From contig NZ_JYJB01000009.1 of assembly GCF_000956475.1 (NCBI RefSeq), forward strand, positions 496,001-560,000: a DNA stretch of 64,000 nucleotides, in the 5' to 3' direction. A program made the translations under genes and the position numbers. The notes beneath the pieces were generated by a model. The model was not told where the DNA came from, ran no database searches, and was given only the letters and a program-made list of their open reading frames with translations. This DNA is from Microbacterium hydrocarbonoxydans. GTDB lineage: Bacteria; Actinomycetota; Actinomycetes; Actinomycetales; Microbacteriaceae. Below, in pieces: positions 8,988-17,374 of the stretch (position 1 is the first letter of the stretch; every line of letters begins with the position of its first letter).

Positions 8988-9839
8988 ATGACCCGAACCG
9001 CACTTGTTCTGGCCGGCGGCGGCTCGACCGGCAACGCATGGATGATCGGCGTGACGGCTGGACTCCTCGAGGGCGGCCTGGACGTGACCGACACCGATCT
9101 GATGGTCGGGACCTCGGCGGGTGCGACGTCGGCGGCACAGCTGGCCACCGCGTCGTCCACCGAGCTGTTCGAGGCCTCGCTGGCCCCGGTCCCCGCACGG
9201 GTCGGCCCCGTTCACACGCAGGCAGCCGCCGACAACATGGCGCGCACGGCCGCGATCATCGCCGAGGCGTCGGATGCTGCCGAGATGCGGCGCCGGATGG
9301 GCGCGGCAGCGATCGCGATCGACCCCGACGGGGAGAAGTCGGCGCACTGGCGTGGCATCGTCGCGCGGCGGCTGCCCGGTGCCGAGTGGCCCGATCGTCT
9401 GCTGCGGATCACGGCGGTCGACGCGCGCACGGGCGCACCCGTCGTGTTCGACCGCGACGGCGGAGTGGATCTGACGGATGCCGTCGCCGCAAGCTGTTCG
9501 AGCGGATTCGCCTACGCGATCGGCGAGGAGCGCTACATCGACGGCGGATACCGCCGCAATGAGAACGCCGATCTGGCGGCCGGGTCCGACCGCGTGCTGG
9601 TGCTGTCTCCGTTCGGCGGGCGCACCCGGCATCCGCTCTCCTGGGGCACAGACCTCGCGACTCAGACCGCCGAGCTGCGGGCGTCGGGCAGCCTGGTCGA
9701 GACGATCTTTCCGGGGGAGGGCACCGAGCGGATGCTGGGCGCCACCGCCATGGATCCTTCGCTGCGTGCCGAGGCCGCCCGATCGGGGTTCGATCAGGGG
9801 CGGGCTCTCGCCGAGCGCCTCAGCGGGTTCTGGCGCTGA
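8988..9839 (+). CDS. Patatin-like phospholipase family protein
   Basis: 283 residues from the ATG at 8988; an in-frame ATG at 8970 would add six residues but has no ribosome site. The patatin elements are all present: glycine-rich oxyanion loop LAGGGSTGNAW (8-18), nucleophile elbow GTSAG with S43, and the catalytic DGG with D185. The enzyme should be a serine/aspartate-dyad lipid acyl hydrolase. There is no signal peptide, so it is cytosolic or peripheral. It converges with the LAxTG gene across a shared terminator. Confidence 0.88.
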   Translation: MTRTALVLAGGGSTGNAWMIGVTAGLLEGGLDVTDTDLMVGTSAGATSAAQLATASSTELFEASLAPVPARVGPVHTQAAADNMARTAAIIAEASDAAEMRRRMGAAAIAIDPDGEKSAHWRGIVARRLPGAEWPDRLLRITAVDARTGAPVVFDRDGGVDLTDAVAASCSSGFAYAIGEERYIDGGYRRNENADLAAGSDRVLVLSPFGGRTRHPLSWGTDLATQTAELRASGSLVETIFPGEGTERMLGATAMDPSLRAEAARSGFDQGRALAERLSGFWR

Positions 9840-9841
9840 AC

Positions 9842-9880
9842 GAAGAAGCGCTCCGGTTCAAGGAACCGGAGCGCTTCTTC
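9842..9880. terminator. Bidirectional terminator between convergent genes
   Basis: A perfect 18-bp inverted repeat (9842-9859 and 9863-9880) with a 3-base AAG loop. GAAG/CTTC ends give short T-runs on both strands. It separates the patatin-like gene (+) from the LAxTG gene (-). Confidence 0.88.
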
Positions 9881-9897
9881 GTTCAGCCGAGCCTGGA

Positions 9898-10461
9898 TCA
9901 GGCAGCTTCCTGCTTGCGGTTGCGACGGACCGTCGCGGCGACCGCGAGGCCGCCGCCGACGAGCACGAGTGCGCCGCCGCCGACCCAGATGGGCAGCAGT
10001 GCAGCGTTGTCGAGACCCGTGGTCGCGAGGCTGTTGTCGGTGCTCGCCGAGCCCGAGACGGTGACGTAGGCGACCACGCCGGTCGGGTTCGAGGCGGAGG
10101 TCGCGAGGATCGTGTAGCGGCCCGAGGCGTTGCTCGGGAGGGTGATCTTCACGGGTGCGACACCGCCGTCAGCGGTGGCGGTGACGGTGCCGAGAGCCTT
10201 GGTCTCGACGGCGAACTTCACGTAACCGAGCGAGGCGCCGAGGGCGCTCTCACCGGTGAGGCTGATGGTGACCGACTCGCCGGGAGCGAAGACGTCGCCG
10301 GGAACGGAGAAGGTGAACGATCCGCCCGCTGCGACGGTCGCCGAGCTGACGGTGCCGGTCGTCGGGGGAGTGTACGACGCGTTGGCGATGGTGGGGGTGA
10401 CGAACAGGGCGCCGGCGACGAGAGCGGTCGCGGCGGCTGCCTTGATGAATGTGCGCTTCAT
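9898..10461 (-). CDS. LAxTG-type cell-wall-anchored surface protein
   Basis: 187 residues from the ATG at 10461, preceded by CAGAGAGG; frame upstream of this is non-coding. There is a Sec signal peptide (MKRTFIKAAAATALVAGALF, cleavage near ANA-S), then a 120-residue beta-rich domain (about 28-145) with Ig-like strand spacing. The end is a sorting signal: LATTG, a hydrophobic helix, and RRNRKQEAA. LAxTG is the motif recognised by class E sortases of high-GC actinobacteria. No sortase gene is in the window. It lies downstream of the DUF4012 gene on the same strand and may share its transcript. Confidence 0.8.
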   Translation of the reverse strand: MKRTFIKAAAATALVAGALFVTPTIANASYTPPTTGTVSSATVAAGGSFTFSVPGDVFAPGESVTISLTGESALGASLGYVKFAVETKALGTVTATADGGVAPVKITLPSNASGRYTILATSASNPTGVVAYVTVSGSASTDNSLATTGLDNAALLPIWVGGGALVLVGGGLAVAATVRRNRKQEAA

Positions 10462-10582
10462 GGCTGGCCTCTCTGGGGGAGTCTTGTGATGCAGGCCGGC
10501 GGACTGGGGGAGGACGCCGAGAGTCAAGAACTGGGAAGCCACACGATGGTCTCCCACCAGAAGCCCCCCTCTTGGCTTATCA

Positions 10583-12358
10583 TTATCCCGGCATATCGCA
10601 CATCGGCGCAACCACGGAAGAGTCTATGACGTGAATTGTGGGTGTCGTTCGTGTAACGATCTCTGCCGTCCGCGGTGCGCTCACTCGGGTGGTGAGGGTC
10701 ATGCTCTCGCCGGGAGCGAGCTGCGTCGTCCAGATGAGCACGTCACGGCCGGCGTCGATTCCACTGCCGATTCCCGCGGACTCGCGGGATCCGGCGGCGG
10801 TCGACGACACCAGGGTCGATCCCTGCGGCAGGTACACGTACGTGACGGTCTTGGCCTCGCCGGGTGGCACGCCGTGGCTGCCGCCGCCGGTGATGTAGGT
10901 GGGGAGGTTTGCGGCGTCGGATGGCGCGTCGTTTCGGATCGTGACGGTCAACTGCGCGTCATCGGCGCCGCACCAGGCCGTCGACGTCTCGAGCGACTGG
11001 TAGTAGTCCATCTTCGAGGCGGTGGCGTCGTTGGCGTATACGCCGAACGACGTGGTGTCGCCGTCGGTCTCGGGCAGAGCGCCCTGCAGCGTGGTGCCGT
11101 CGAGCACGGCCTGCTCGGCCTGGTCGCTGTTCCACAGGAGCAGACGGTGCTCCGAACCGGCGCGGGCCATCGCGGCGAGCAGGTCGGCGGGCGACCCGCC
11201 GCCCGAGGTGAGCGCGTCGAACACGGCGCTGGCCGCCGCCGCGAAGAAGCCGTCCTGCTCGCGTGGCTGCTCGTAGCGCAGGTAGACACCATTCAGCAGC
11301 AGGTCGACCGCGTTCTCACTCGTGAGCGTGTCGCCGGTCGGCAGGGTGACGGGACCTGTGGCTTCGAGCAGGTAGGAGAGCGCGACGGGGTCGAGCGAGA
11401 TCACCCCGTCGACCTCGACGCCCTGCTCGCGCAGCCACATCTCGCGGGCGATCGGCGCACCGCGAGTGAAGTCGGGGATCTGGCCGACGTTCTGGATCCA
11501 CCGGGCGGGCTGGGTGCCGAAGATCTGCTGCTCTTCGGGGGCGAGCGGCACGACCGGCTCGTCGTAGGTGGGGAAGTCGGATGACGACGCCTGTGCCGTG
11601 ATGGTCATGGCGCCGTTCTCGGTGTGCAGCTGCAGCATGGCGCCCACGTTCCCGCCGAGAGAGCGCCACTCGGCGTTGTTCTGGAACACGATGAGATAGT
11701 CGCGGGCGCCGTCGGCGCCGAGCATCGCGGGCACGAGAGTCGAGGCGCGGCGCAGCGCGTCGACGCCCGTGTACGCCTCGGTGATCAGGTCGGAGACTTC
11801 GGTGACCGCGTCGCGCACGGGGCCCAGCAGCGGAGCGGTGTCGATGCCGGTGATCGCCTCGCGGGCCGTGCCGAGTGCTTCGGCGCTCGTGGTGGCAGCG
11901 GGCGCGATCTCGGAGAACGGACCAAGAGCGATCGCGCCATTCTGGGGGCGGATGCTGTCGAGCGAGAAGTTCGCGGCGACGGTGGCCAGCGGGTCGAGCG
12001 CGTGCGAGGCGACGTCGTCGAGAGCGGATGACACGGTCGACACCGCCGCGAGCTGCGGGCCGACCCAGGGGAGTCGCTCGCCGATCTTCCAGATGACGTC
12101 GTCAGTGAGTTCGCGCGCCGCCGAGGTGTCGGCCGAGACGCGCTCGATCAGCGCAGGGGCCTTGGTCGGATCGGCGAGCACCGCGGTGGCGCCGTCGGCC
12201 GAGGCGCGGGCGCTGTCGAGGTGCTGATAGGCGAGGAACCCGCGGACGCCGATCCACGCGGCGCAGGCGACCGCGACGATCAGGATGCCGCCGAAGACCC
12301 ACGCCGAGATCCGCCCTGCGCGGCGCCGACGTCGTGCGGAGGGGCTCTCGGAAGTCAC
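10583..12358 (-). CDS. DUF4012 domain membrane-anchored protein
   Basis: 591 residues from a GTG at 12358 (VTSESPSARRRRR), 19 bases after the ugd stop; the open frame extends further upstream but would overlap ugd. A basic N-terminus precedes one membrane helix (about 18-40, WVFGGILIVAVACAAWIGV), and the rest is extracytoplasmic. The central DUF4012 region includes FQNNAEWRSLGG and DGVISLDPVALSYLLEATGPV. The family is common in actinobacterial surface-polysaccharide regions and resembles LytR-CpsA-Psr-associated proteins in context, but no activity is established. Ugd upstream and the LAxTG gene downstream support an envelope role. Confidence 0.85.
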   Translation of the reverse strand: MTSESPSARRRRRAGRISAWVFGGILIVAVACAAWIGVRGFLAYQHLDSARASADGATAVLADPTKAPALIERVSADTSAARELTDDVIWKIGERLPWVGPQLAAVSTVSSALDDVASHALDPLATVAANFSLDSIRPQNGAIALGPFSEIAPAATTSAEALGTAREAITGIDTAPLLGPVRDAVTEVSDLITEAYTGVDALRRASTLVPAMLGADGARDYLIVFQNNAEWRSLGGNVGAMLQLHTENGAMTITAQASSSDFPTYDEPVVPLAPEEQQIFGTQPARWIQNVGQIPDFTRGAPIAREMWLREQGVEVDGVISLDPVALSYLLEATGPVTLPTGDTLTSENAVDLLLNGVYLRYEQPREQDGFFAAAASAVFDALTSGGGSPADLLAAMARAGSEHRLLLWNSDQAEQAVLDGTTLQGALPETDGDTTSFGVYANDATASKMDYYQSLETSTAWCGADDAQLTVTIRNDAPSDAANLPTYITGGGSHGVPPGEAKTVTYVYLPQGSTLVSSTAAGSRESAGIGSGIDAGRDVLIWTTQLAPGESMTLTTRVSAPRTAEIVTRTTPTIHVIDSSVVAPMCDMPG

Positions 12359-12377
12359 AGAGACACGATAGCCGTGG

Positions 12378-13814
12378 TCAGGGGCGGCCCATGCCGTAGT
12401 ACGCCCAGCCCTCGGCACGCCAGGCAGCGGCGTCGAGACAGTTACGTCCGTCGACGATGATCTTTCCGTGCACGAGGCTCGAGGCATGCGCGGGGCTGAG
12501 GTCGCGTCGGTACTCGTCCCACTCGGTCACGACGATCACGGCATCGGCGCCACGCAGCGCATCGTCGCGGTCATCGACGTAGGCGAGCTGCGGATGCTGG
12601 CGACGGGCGTTCTCGATCGCTTGCGGGTCGGTGACGGTCACATCGGCGCCCAGGCCGCGCAGGCGAACGGCAGCGTCGAGCGCGGGGGAGTCGCGGATGT
12701 CGTCGCTGTGCGGCTTGAACGCGGCGCCGAGCACCGTGACCTTCTTGCCCACGACCTGGCCGTCGAACGCGTCGACCACGAGCTGCACCGCGCGCTCGCG
12801 GCGACGCAGGTTGATCGCGTCGACCTCGCGGAGGAAGCTCACCGATTCGCCACGACCGAGTTCCTCGGCTCGGGCGGCGAAGGCGCGGATGTCCTTGGGG
12901 AGGCAACCGCCTCCGAAGCCGATGCCGGCGCCGAGGAAGCGACGGCCGATGCGAGCGTCGTGTCCGATCGCGTCGGCGAGCTGCGTCACATCGGCGCCGG
13001 TGGCCTCGGCGATCTCGGCCATGGCGTTGATGAATGAGATCTTCGTCGCGAGGAACGCGTTCGCGGCCACCTTGACGAGCTCGGCGGTCGCGAGGTCGGT
13101 CACGATGAACGGCGTGCCCTTGGCGACAGCCGGGTGGTACACCTCGCGGAGAATGTCGGCCGCGCGCTCTCCCTCTGCCGGGAGTGCTGCCGACGTCGAG
13201 CCTGTCGAGTCGCTCCCCGCGGTCGTTGAGCGAGCGAAGCGAGACGACACGTCTTCATGCATATCCGACAAGCCGCCCACGATCTGCGTCGCAGACACCG
13301 TCCGCGCGCCCGGAACTCCCACCACGAGCCGGTCGGGGTCGATCGTGTCTTCCACCGCCCAGCCCTCGCGAAGGAACTCGGGATTCCAGACCAGGGTGGC
13401 GCCGGTCGGCGCGACCCGCTCAGCGAGAACTGCTGCGGTACCGACCGGAACCGTCGACTTGCCGGCAACGATGTCGCCCGGGTTCAGATACGGGATGAGC
13501 GCGTCGATCGCTGCGTTCACGTACGTCAGATCAGCCGCGTGGCTGTCTTTCTGCTGCGGGGTGCCGACGCCCACGAAGTGCACCTGTGCCCCCTGGGCCG
13601 CCGACATGTTGATCGTGAAGCGCAGGTTTCCCGCCGCCACGCCTTGCGTGAGCAGCTCGGGTAGCCCTGGCTCGAAGAAGGGAGCCTCACCGGCCGAGAG
13701 CGCCGCGATCTTGCGCTCGTCGACGTCGATACCAACGACGTCGTGACCGATCGATGCCATGGCGGCTGCGTGCACAGCGCCGAGGTAACCGCAACCGATG
13801 ACTGAGAGTTTCAC
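12378..13814 (-). CDS. ugd: UDP-glucose 6-dehydrogenase carrying an in-frame repeat insertion
   Basis: 478 residues from a GTG at 13814 with an excellent ribosome site (AAGGAG six bases upstream). The enzyme oxidises UDP-glucose to UDP-glucuronate, a precursor for acidic exopolysaccharide. The NAD-binding GCGYLG (7-12), EFLREG and the catalytic cysteine in GFGGGCLPKD (C304) are intact. About residues 178-215 (MHEDVSSRFARSTT and a Ser/Thr/Gly run) have no counterpart that I know in Ugd proteins. They are encoded by two genomic repeat elements, at 13198-13209 and 13221-13251. The insertion lies between the substrate-binding region and ILREVYHP and keeps frame, so the enzyme may still be active. 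Confidence 0.93.
   Translation of the reverse strand: MKLSVIGCGYLGAVHAAAMASIGHDVVGIDVDERKIAALSAGEAPFFEPGLPELLTQGVAAGNLRFTINMSAAQGAQVHFVGVGTPQQKDSHAADLTYVNAAIDALIPYLNPGDIVAGKSTVPVGTAAVLAERVAPTGATLVWNPEFLREGWAVEDTIDPDRLVVGVPGARTVSATQIVGGLSDMHEDVSSRFARSTTAGSDSTGSTSAALPAEGERAADILREVYHPAVAKGTPFIVTDLATAELVKVAANAFLATKISFINAMAEIAEATGADVTQLADAIGHDARIGRRFLGAGIGFGGGCLPKDIRAFAARAEELGRGESVSFLREVDAINLRRRERAVQLVVDAFDGQVVGKKVTVLGAAFKPHSDDIRDSPALDAAVRLRGLGADVTVTDPQAIENARRQHPQLAYVDDRDDALRGADAVIVVTEWDEYRRDLSPAHASSLVHGKIIVDGRNCLDAAAWRAEGWAYYGMGRP
13198..13251 (+). repeat. Composite palindromic repeat inserted in frame in ugd
   Basis: GAGCCTGTCGAG (13198-13209), a copy of a second short repeat family (compare 45384-45403), is followed by one copy of the main dispersed repeat at 13221-13251. 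The main repeat begins GGTCGTTGAGCGAGCG and ends GAGACGACACG. On the ugd strand it encodes VSSRFARSTT. Confidence 0.85.
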
Positions 13815-14136
13815 TGGGCTCCTTGCAGGATGGGACAACTCATGCTTAGCAGACTTGACTAAGCCCGATATGCCGATGTGCGAGGTCGGGCCGCGACTCC
13901 GGATTCCACTGCCCGCGGGCTTCGCTCTGATCGGATGTTCTCGGCCACTTACTTGCCCTTGCCCGTGGAGGCCTGGCTTCGACCAACAGGCGTGGAGCCG
14001 TGGCTGGAGCACGCGTTGCTGCCACTGGGCGTGAAGAACTTCTTCGTTGATCGCAGACAGCTCGTAAGCATGCGGCGAAGCTCTGTGGTGCTGAACTGGG
14101 TCTGGCGAGTCGACCACGCGATGCTAACTTGTTGAC
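13815..14136. other. Intergenic region between divergent ugd and pyruvyl transferase genes
   Basis: 322 bases separating ugd (-) and the pyruvyl transferase gene (+). It contains the ugd ribosome site at its left end. Short open frames cross it, but none resembles a known protein. Both genes must have promoters here, but I cannot place them confidently. It marks the left edge of the lower-GC segment. Confidence 0.4.
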
Positions 14137-15246
14137 GTGGATTCACGGGTTTTCATCAGCATGACCGGCCCTGACGGAAATCTGGGCGATATCTTGATCC
14201 GTCGCGCTTCGCTTGAATGGGTGCGGACACCAAGTGGTGTCTCCGCATTCGTTGGATCGCACCCGCAAAGCTGGCTAGACGCGATGGATTTCACGGCGCA
14301 AGACACCATGGTGTTCGGAGGGAGCAGAGAACGGATCGTATGGCTGTTAAAAGGAGCCTTCGGGCCTAAAAAGCCAATCCTCGTCACCGATCCTGGTGAA
14401 ACATGGGTTGGGCGGAATCGCTTACCACATCACCTTTTTCACTTGGCCGTCGGGCTGGTGATAAAGGCTCGCGGTGGTGCGATAATTATTCCTCCGCACG
14501 CGCTCGCGCAGCAGCGAGCAGCGTCTAAATCAACAATCACTCTTTCTCTTCATCGCCTCTTCGCGCGGCTCGCTGATGTTTGCCTATGGCGTGAGCCGTG
14601 GAGCAAAGCGGAAGCACGCACTGGGGTTCTCGTTCCCGACATTGCCTTCTCGAGGAATCCTCGTGCAGGCGCAGATACCCGAGACTTGCTTATTGTCTCC
14701 CTCCGTGGCGATCGACCGCTTCCTTCCAGACAAGCGCTGGACGCGATTAGAAGCGTCGGGCAAAGCACGGGTCTTGAAGTCGTTGCGGTCTCGCAGGTGG
14801 ACGTGGACGACGAGCGCGCCCAAACCCTTTCCTCAATCCTCCAGACCCGGGCTGTCATCTGGGATCCAGAGGACCAAGCATCCGCCGAGCGGGTATCCCA
14901 AGCGTACGATCGGGCAGCGTTGGTGATCTCGGACCGTCTTCACGTTCTGATCCTTGGTCTACTTTCGGGCGCGATGCCGGTCGAGCTTGCGCCTTCTCCT
15001 GAGCGTAAGATCGCGGCGCACTTCTCGACGATCGGCCTAGACCACATCTCCTTCAATGCGGAGAATCGTTCCGAGGATGAGATCTCGTTCTGGTTATCTG
15101 CTCAGATCCAACGACGGGAAGAGGCTGTGGCCGCTATGAGGATCGCGCACGAGGAACTCCAGCGGGTGGCTGATCAAGTGGGAACCATCCTCAGACGGCG
15201 CAGCTCGCATGCACAAATGACTGCCCCCAAGGGCAGGCGCATATGA
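14137..15246 (+). CDS. Polysaccharide pyruvyl transferase family protein
   Basis: 369 residues from a GTG at 14137. Family features are FISMTGPDGNLGDILI near the N-terminus, a mid-protein VPDIAF, and the C-terminal signature ISDRLHVLILGLLSGAMPVE, which carries the conserved Arg/His pair. These enzymes attach a ketal-linked pyruvate from phosphoenolpyruvate to sugars of secreted polysaccharides. Base composition is clearly lower in GC than the flanking genes, with codons such as TTA, AAA and ATA that are rare elsewhere in the window. It is the first gene of the presumed transferred polysaccharide cassette. Confidence 0.82.
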   Translation: MDSRVFISMTGPDGNLGDILIRRASLEWVRTPSGVSAFVGSHPQSWLDAMDFTAQDTMVFGGSRERIVWLLKGAFGPKKPILVTDPGETWVGRNRLPHHLFHLAVGLVIKARGGAIIIPPHALAQQRAASKSTITLSLHRLFARLADVCLWREPWSKAEARTGVLVPDIAFSRNPRAGADTRDLLIVSLRGDRPLPSRQALDAIRSVGQSTGLEVVAVSQVDVDDERAQTLSSILQTRAVIWDPEDQASAERVSQAYDRAALVISDRLHVLILGLLSGAMPVELAPSPERKIAAHFSTIGLDHISFNAENRSEDEISFWLSAQIQRREEAVAAMRIAHEELQRVADQVGTILRRRSSHAQMTAPKGRRI

Positions 15247-15528
15247 CCCGAAGGCCTTATGAGGGCGCACCTGCTGAATGCCGCGCGACGACGTCGCTGG
15301 TTCGCCAACGCAACAATCCAGCCCCCATCGCCCGGGGTATGAACGGTTGTCAACGCGCCGCTGAACAGTATGATCGCCCGCGACAGTTCGTAGCGCCTCG
15401 GTTGAAAGTGCGGCTTCCCGCAGTCATTAATGCGGACACTGGCCCAAGACGGGCCGTAGGCCCTGCCGCACAAATAATATGCGCCGTCCTTTAGGCGCGC
15501 GTCTATACTGGAGACGCACGGCACGCGA
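15247..15528. other. Intergenic region before the Wzy-like gene
   Basis: 282 bases without a convincing gene. A strong -10-like TATACT sits at 15504-15509, about 20 bases before the next start, but no matching -35 was found at 16-18 bases. The GC is low for this genome. Confidence 0.35.
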
Positions 15529-16857
15529 GTGGAGAATGCCATCAACGCCTCATACCTTTTCATATATGCGCTGATATTTGCTATCCTGTTTTTATTCCTT
15601 TACGCTAAAGCACATTCGCTTTTTGCGCCCGCGACGCTTTGGAATGTCTGCTGGATGGTCCTCTTCCTGGCGGGCGGGGTTCTCGGGCAGAACTATTTGT
15701 ATGACGCGTCGAGCACGTTTCTTCTTTTTGCGTTGGCGGCCTCGTTCAATCTGGTTCCACTCCTGGTTTCGAAAGATTTAAAAGAAACCCCGAAATTGAC
15801 GCAGACTCAGGTGGAAACTGTTATATTGATGCCAGCGTGGGTCATAGCCGTAACTGCAATGGTCGGTTTTCTTGGGGCCCTGCAGCTTAGCGTTCAACTT
15901 GGCACACCTCTCATATCTGCAAGCTCTATTTCGCGTGCGCTCGAGGCAAGTAGCGATAACGCTGCCCTGATTTATCGGGGCGAGGTTGTTCGAAGTACGT
16001 TCGGAACGGTGAGTTACGCTCTTATGCAGTTTGGATTTGCCGCGCTTGGGGTGCGGATGCGCGCGCGTCCTAATCGCTGGACATGGTTCGTGCTGCTGCT
16101 CAGCCTTATTTCCGCGGCTTCATGGACCATCGTCACTACTCAGCGCTCATACTTCCTGGTCTCCTTTCTGTGGCTCGTAGCTGGCTACATAGCGGCAGCC
16201 GTGGCGGTTGGAAACGAGAAAGTCTCCTGGAAGCTAGTGGCTTGGGGGATGTCGGCTGTGGCGGCGCTAACGCTCTTCGTCGTGGGTGCTCGCGCGATTC
16301 GCGTCGCCGGTGCAAATGCACAGTTGAACGAGAGTTCCTGGTCAAGCGCTAGCTTGTGGGCGGCTGGATATATTCCGACCTTTTCTTCGTGGCATTCTAG
16401 CGGTGGCGGTACGGTTATTTACCCTCTTCGTCTGCTTTCAGGCGTTCTAGCGCTGACCGGCACGGGAGTTGACGCGGGTACAGACGCTGATAACGAGGAG
16501 TTCACCTATATCGGTGCCGGTCAGCTATCGAACGCCTCGACAATGATGAGAGCCGTGGTGCTCGGTTCCGGTGACGTCGCGGCTTTCCTGGTTGTGGTTC
16601 TTTTTGGCGCCGTCAGCATCGCTATCTATCGCGGGGCACAACAAAGACGAGTTTTTGCCATCGCTGCATACATTGGAGTTGTGGCGACCATCATTTGGTC
16701 AGTCAACGCGTGGCACTTCAGTAATGCGAATCGGGTGCTGGCCCAAGTCGTGTTGTTGGTAGCTTTCGGGCTGTCAGTTGCTTTGATGCGACGTCGTGAA
16801 CGCTTGGCGCAGCGACGGTTGCGAAGACGCCCCACGGCAAGAGTTCGCGCAGAGTAG
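15529..16857 (+). CDS. Wzy/O-antigen-polymerase-like membrane protein
   Basis: 442 residues with about ten to twelve membrane helices and one large extracytoplasmic loop (about 250-330: WSSASLWAAGYIPTFSSW to NEEFTYIGAGQLSN). This is the layout of Wzy and WaaL-type polysaccharide polymerases or ligases. The C-terminus is a basic tail (RRRERLAQRRLRRRPTARVRAE). Sequence identity in this family is too low for a motif proof, so the call rests on topology and position next to sugar-transfer, flippase and BY-kinase genes. GTG start at 15529. The first 250 bases are markedly AT-rich. Confidence 0.7.
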   Translation: MENAINASYLFIYALIFAILFLFLYAKAHSLFAPATLWNVCWMVLFLAGGVLGQNYLYDASSTFLLFALAASFNLVPLLVSKDLKETPKLTQTQVETVILMPAWVIAVTAMVGFLGALQLSVQLGTPLISASSISRALEASSDNAALIYRGEVVRSTFGTVSYALMQFGFAALGVRMRARPNRWTWFVLLLSLISAASWTIVTTQRSYFLVSFLWLVAGYIAAAVAVGNEKVSWKLVAWGMSAVAALTLFVVGARAIRVAGANAQLNESSWSSASLWAAGYIPTFSSWHSSGGGTVIYPLRLLSGVLALTGTGVDAGTDADNEEFTYIGAGQLSNASTMMRAVVLGSGDVAAFLVVVLFGAVSIAIYRGAQQRRVFAIAAYIGVVATIIWSVNAWHFSNANRVLAQVVLLVAFGLSVALMRRRERLAQRRLRRRPTARVRAE

Positions 16858-17374
16858 CGCGGCGCGCCCTGCCGCTTTCCGAGAGAATCGGGGCGCCTCT
16901 GGAACTTTGGGTCGGCCGGCAACGCGATGCGGACAAGTGCCTCATGGAAATGTCGTGACGACGCCGTCGCACTCGTAGATTGGCACTCGTGCGATGGTTC
17001 ATCTTCTGGCTCGAGATCCCAAGCCCTCGCTCCGACCGGGCAAGAGTCCTCCTCGCGGTGGCGGCCTGCGGCGGCACATTATGCAAGAGATCACCTGCAA
17101 GGGAGTGCCACGGGTGCCGGGAGCACTGGAGAGACTGTGCCTGGGCAGCCGGGTTGTGTCCATTACAGCCGGTATGCGTCGATGACGGATATCGTGCCGC
17201 CGCTGCTTGACGGTGAATCGGGCTAAGAGAAGTCTGCACTCAGCGGGATCCACCCGTATGTTTTGGCGTTTCGTATGCTTGTCTTCTTCGCCTGAATGCT
17301 TCGAAACGCCCTTACCAGCCGGATTGTCCAGTGCCAAGGGCTGCAGATCAAAGTGGGTTACGTAAGTAGTCGCG
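16858..17374. other. Gene-poor stretch in the polysaccharide cassette
   Basis: 517 bases between the convergent Wzy-like (+) and GT2 (-) genes. Several short frames cross it, for example one starting MALVRWFIFWLEIP at about 16980, but none extends or matches a family I know. A 9-bp inverted repeat, GGCGTTTCG (17265-17273) and CGAAACGCC (17302-17310), could be a terminator-like hairpin with a 28-base loop. A decayed gene is possible but not demonstrable. Confidence 0.4.

Noticed and set aside
13815..14117. N-terminal extension of Ugd
   Set aside because: The GTG at 13814 has a strong ribosome site and gives the standard N-terminus VKLSVIGCGYLG.
13878..14135. 85-residue frame upstream of the pyruvyl transferase
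   Set aside because: No ribosome site and no recognisable domain; it lies in the divergent promoter region.
16927..17239. Short frames in the polysaccharide cassette that might be a decayed gene
   Set aside because: No stretch matches a family I know, and no single frame or frameshift gives a sensible protein. Reported only as a gene-poor stretch.
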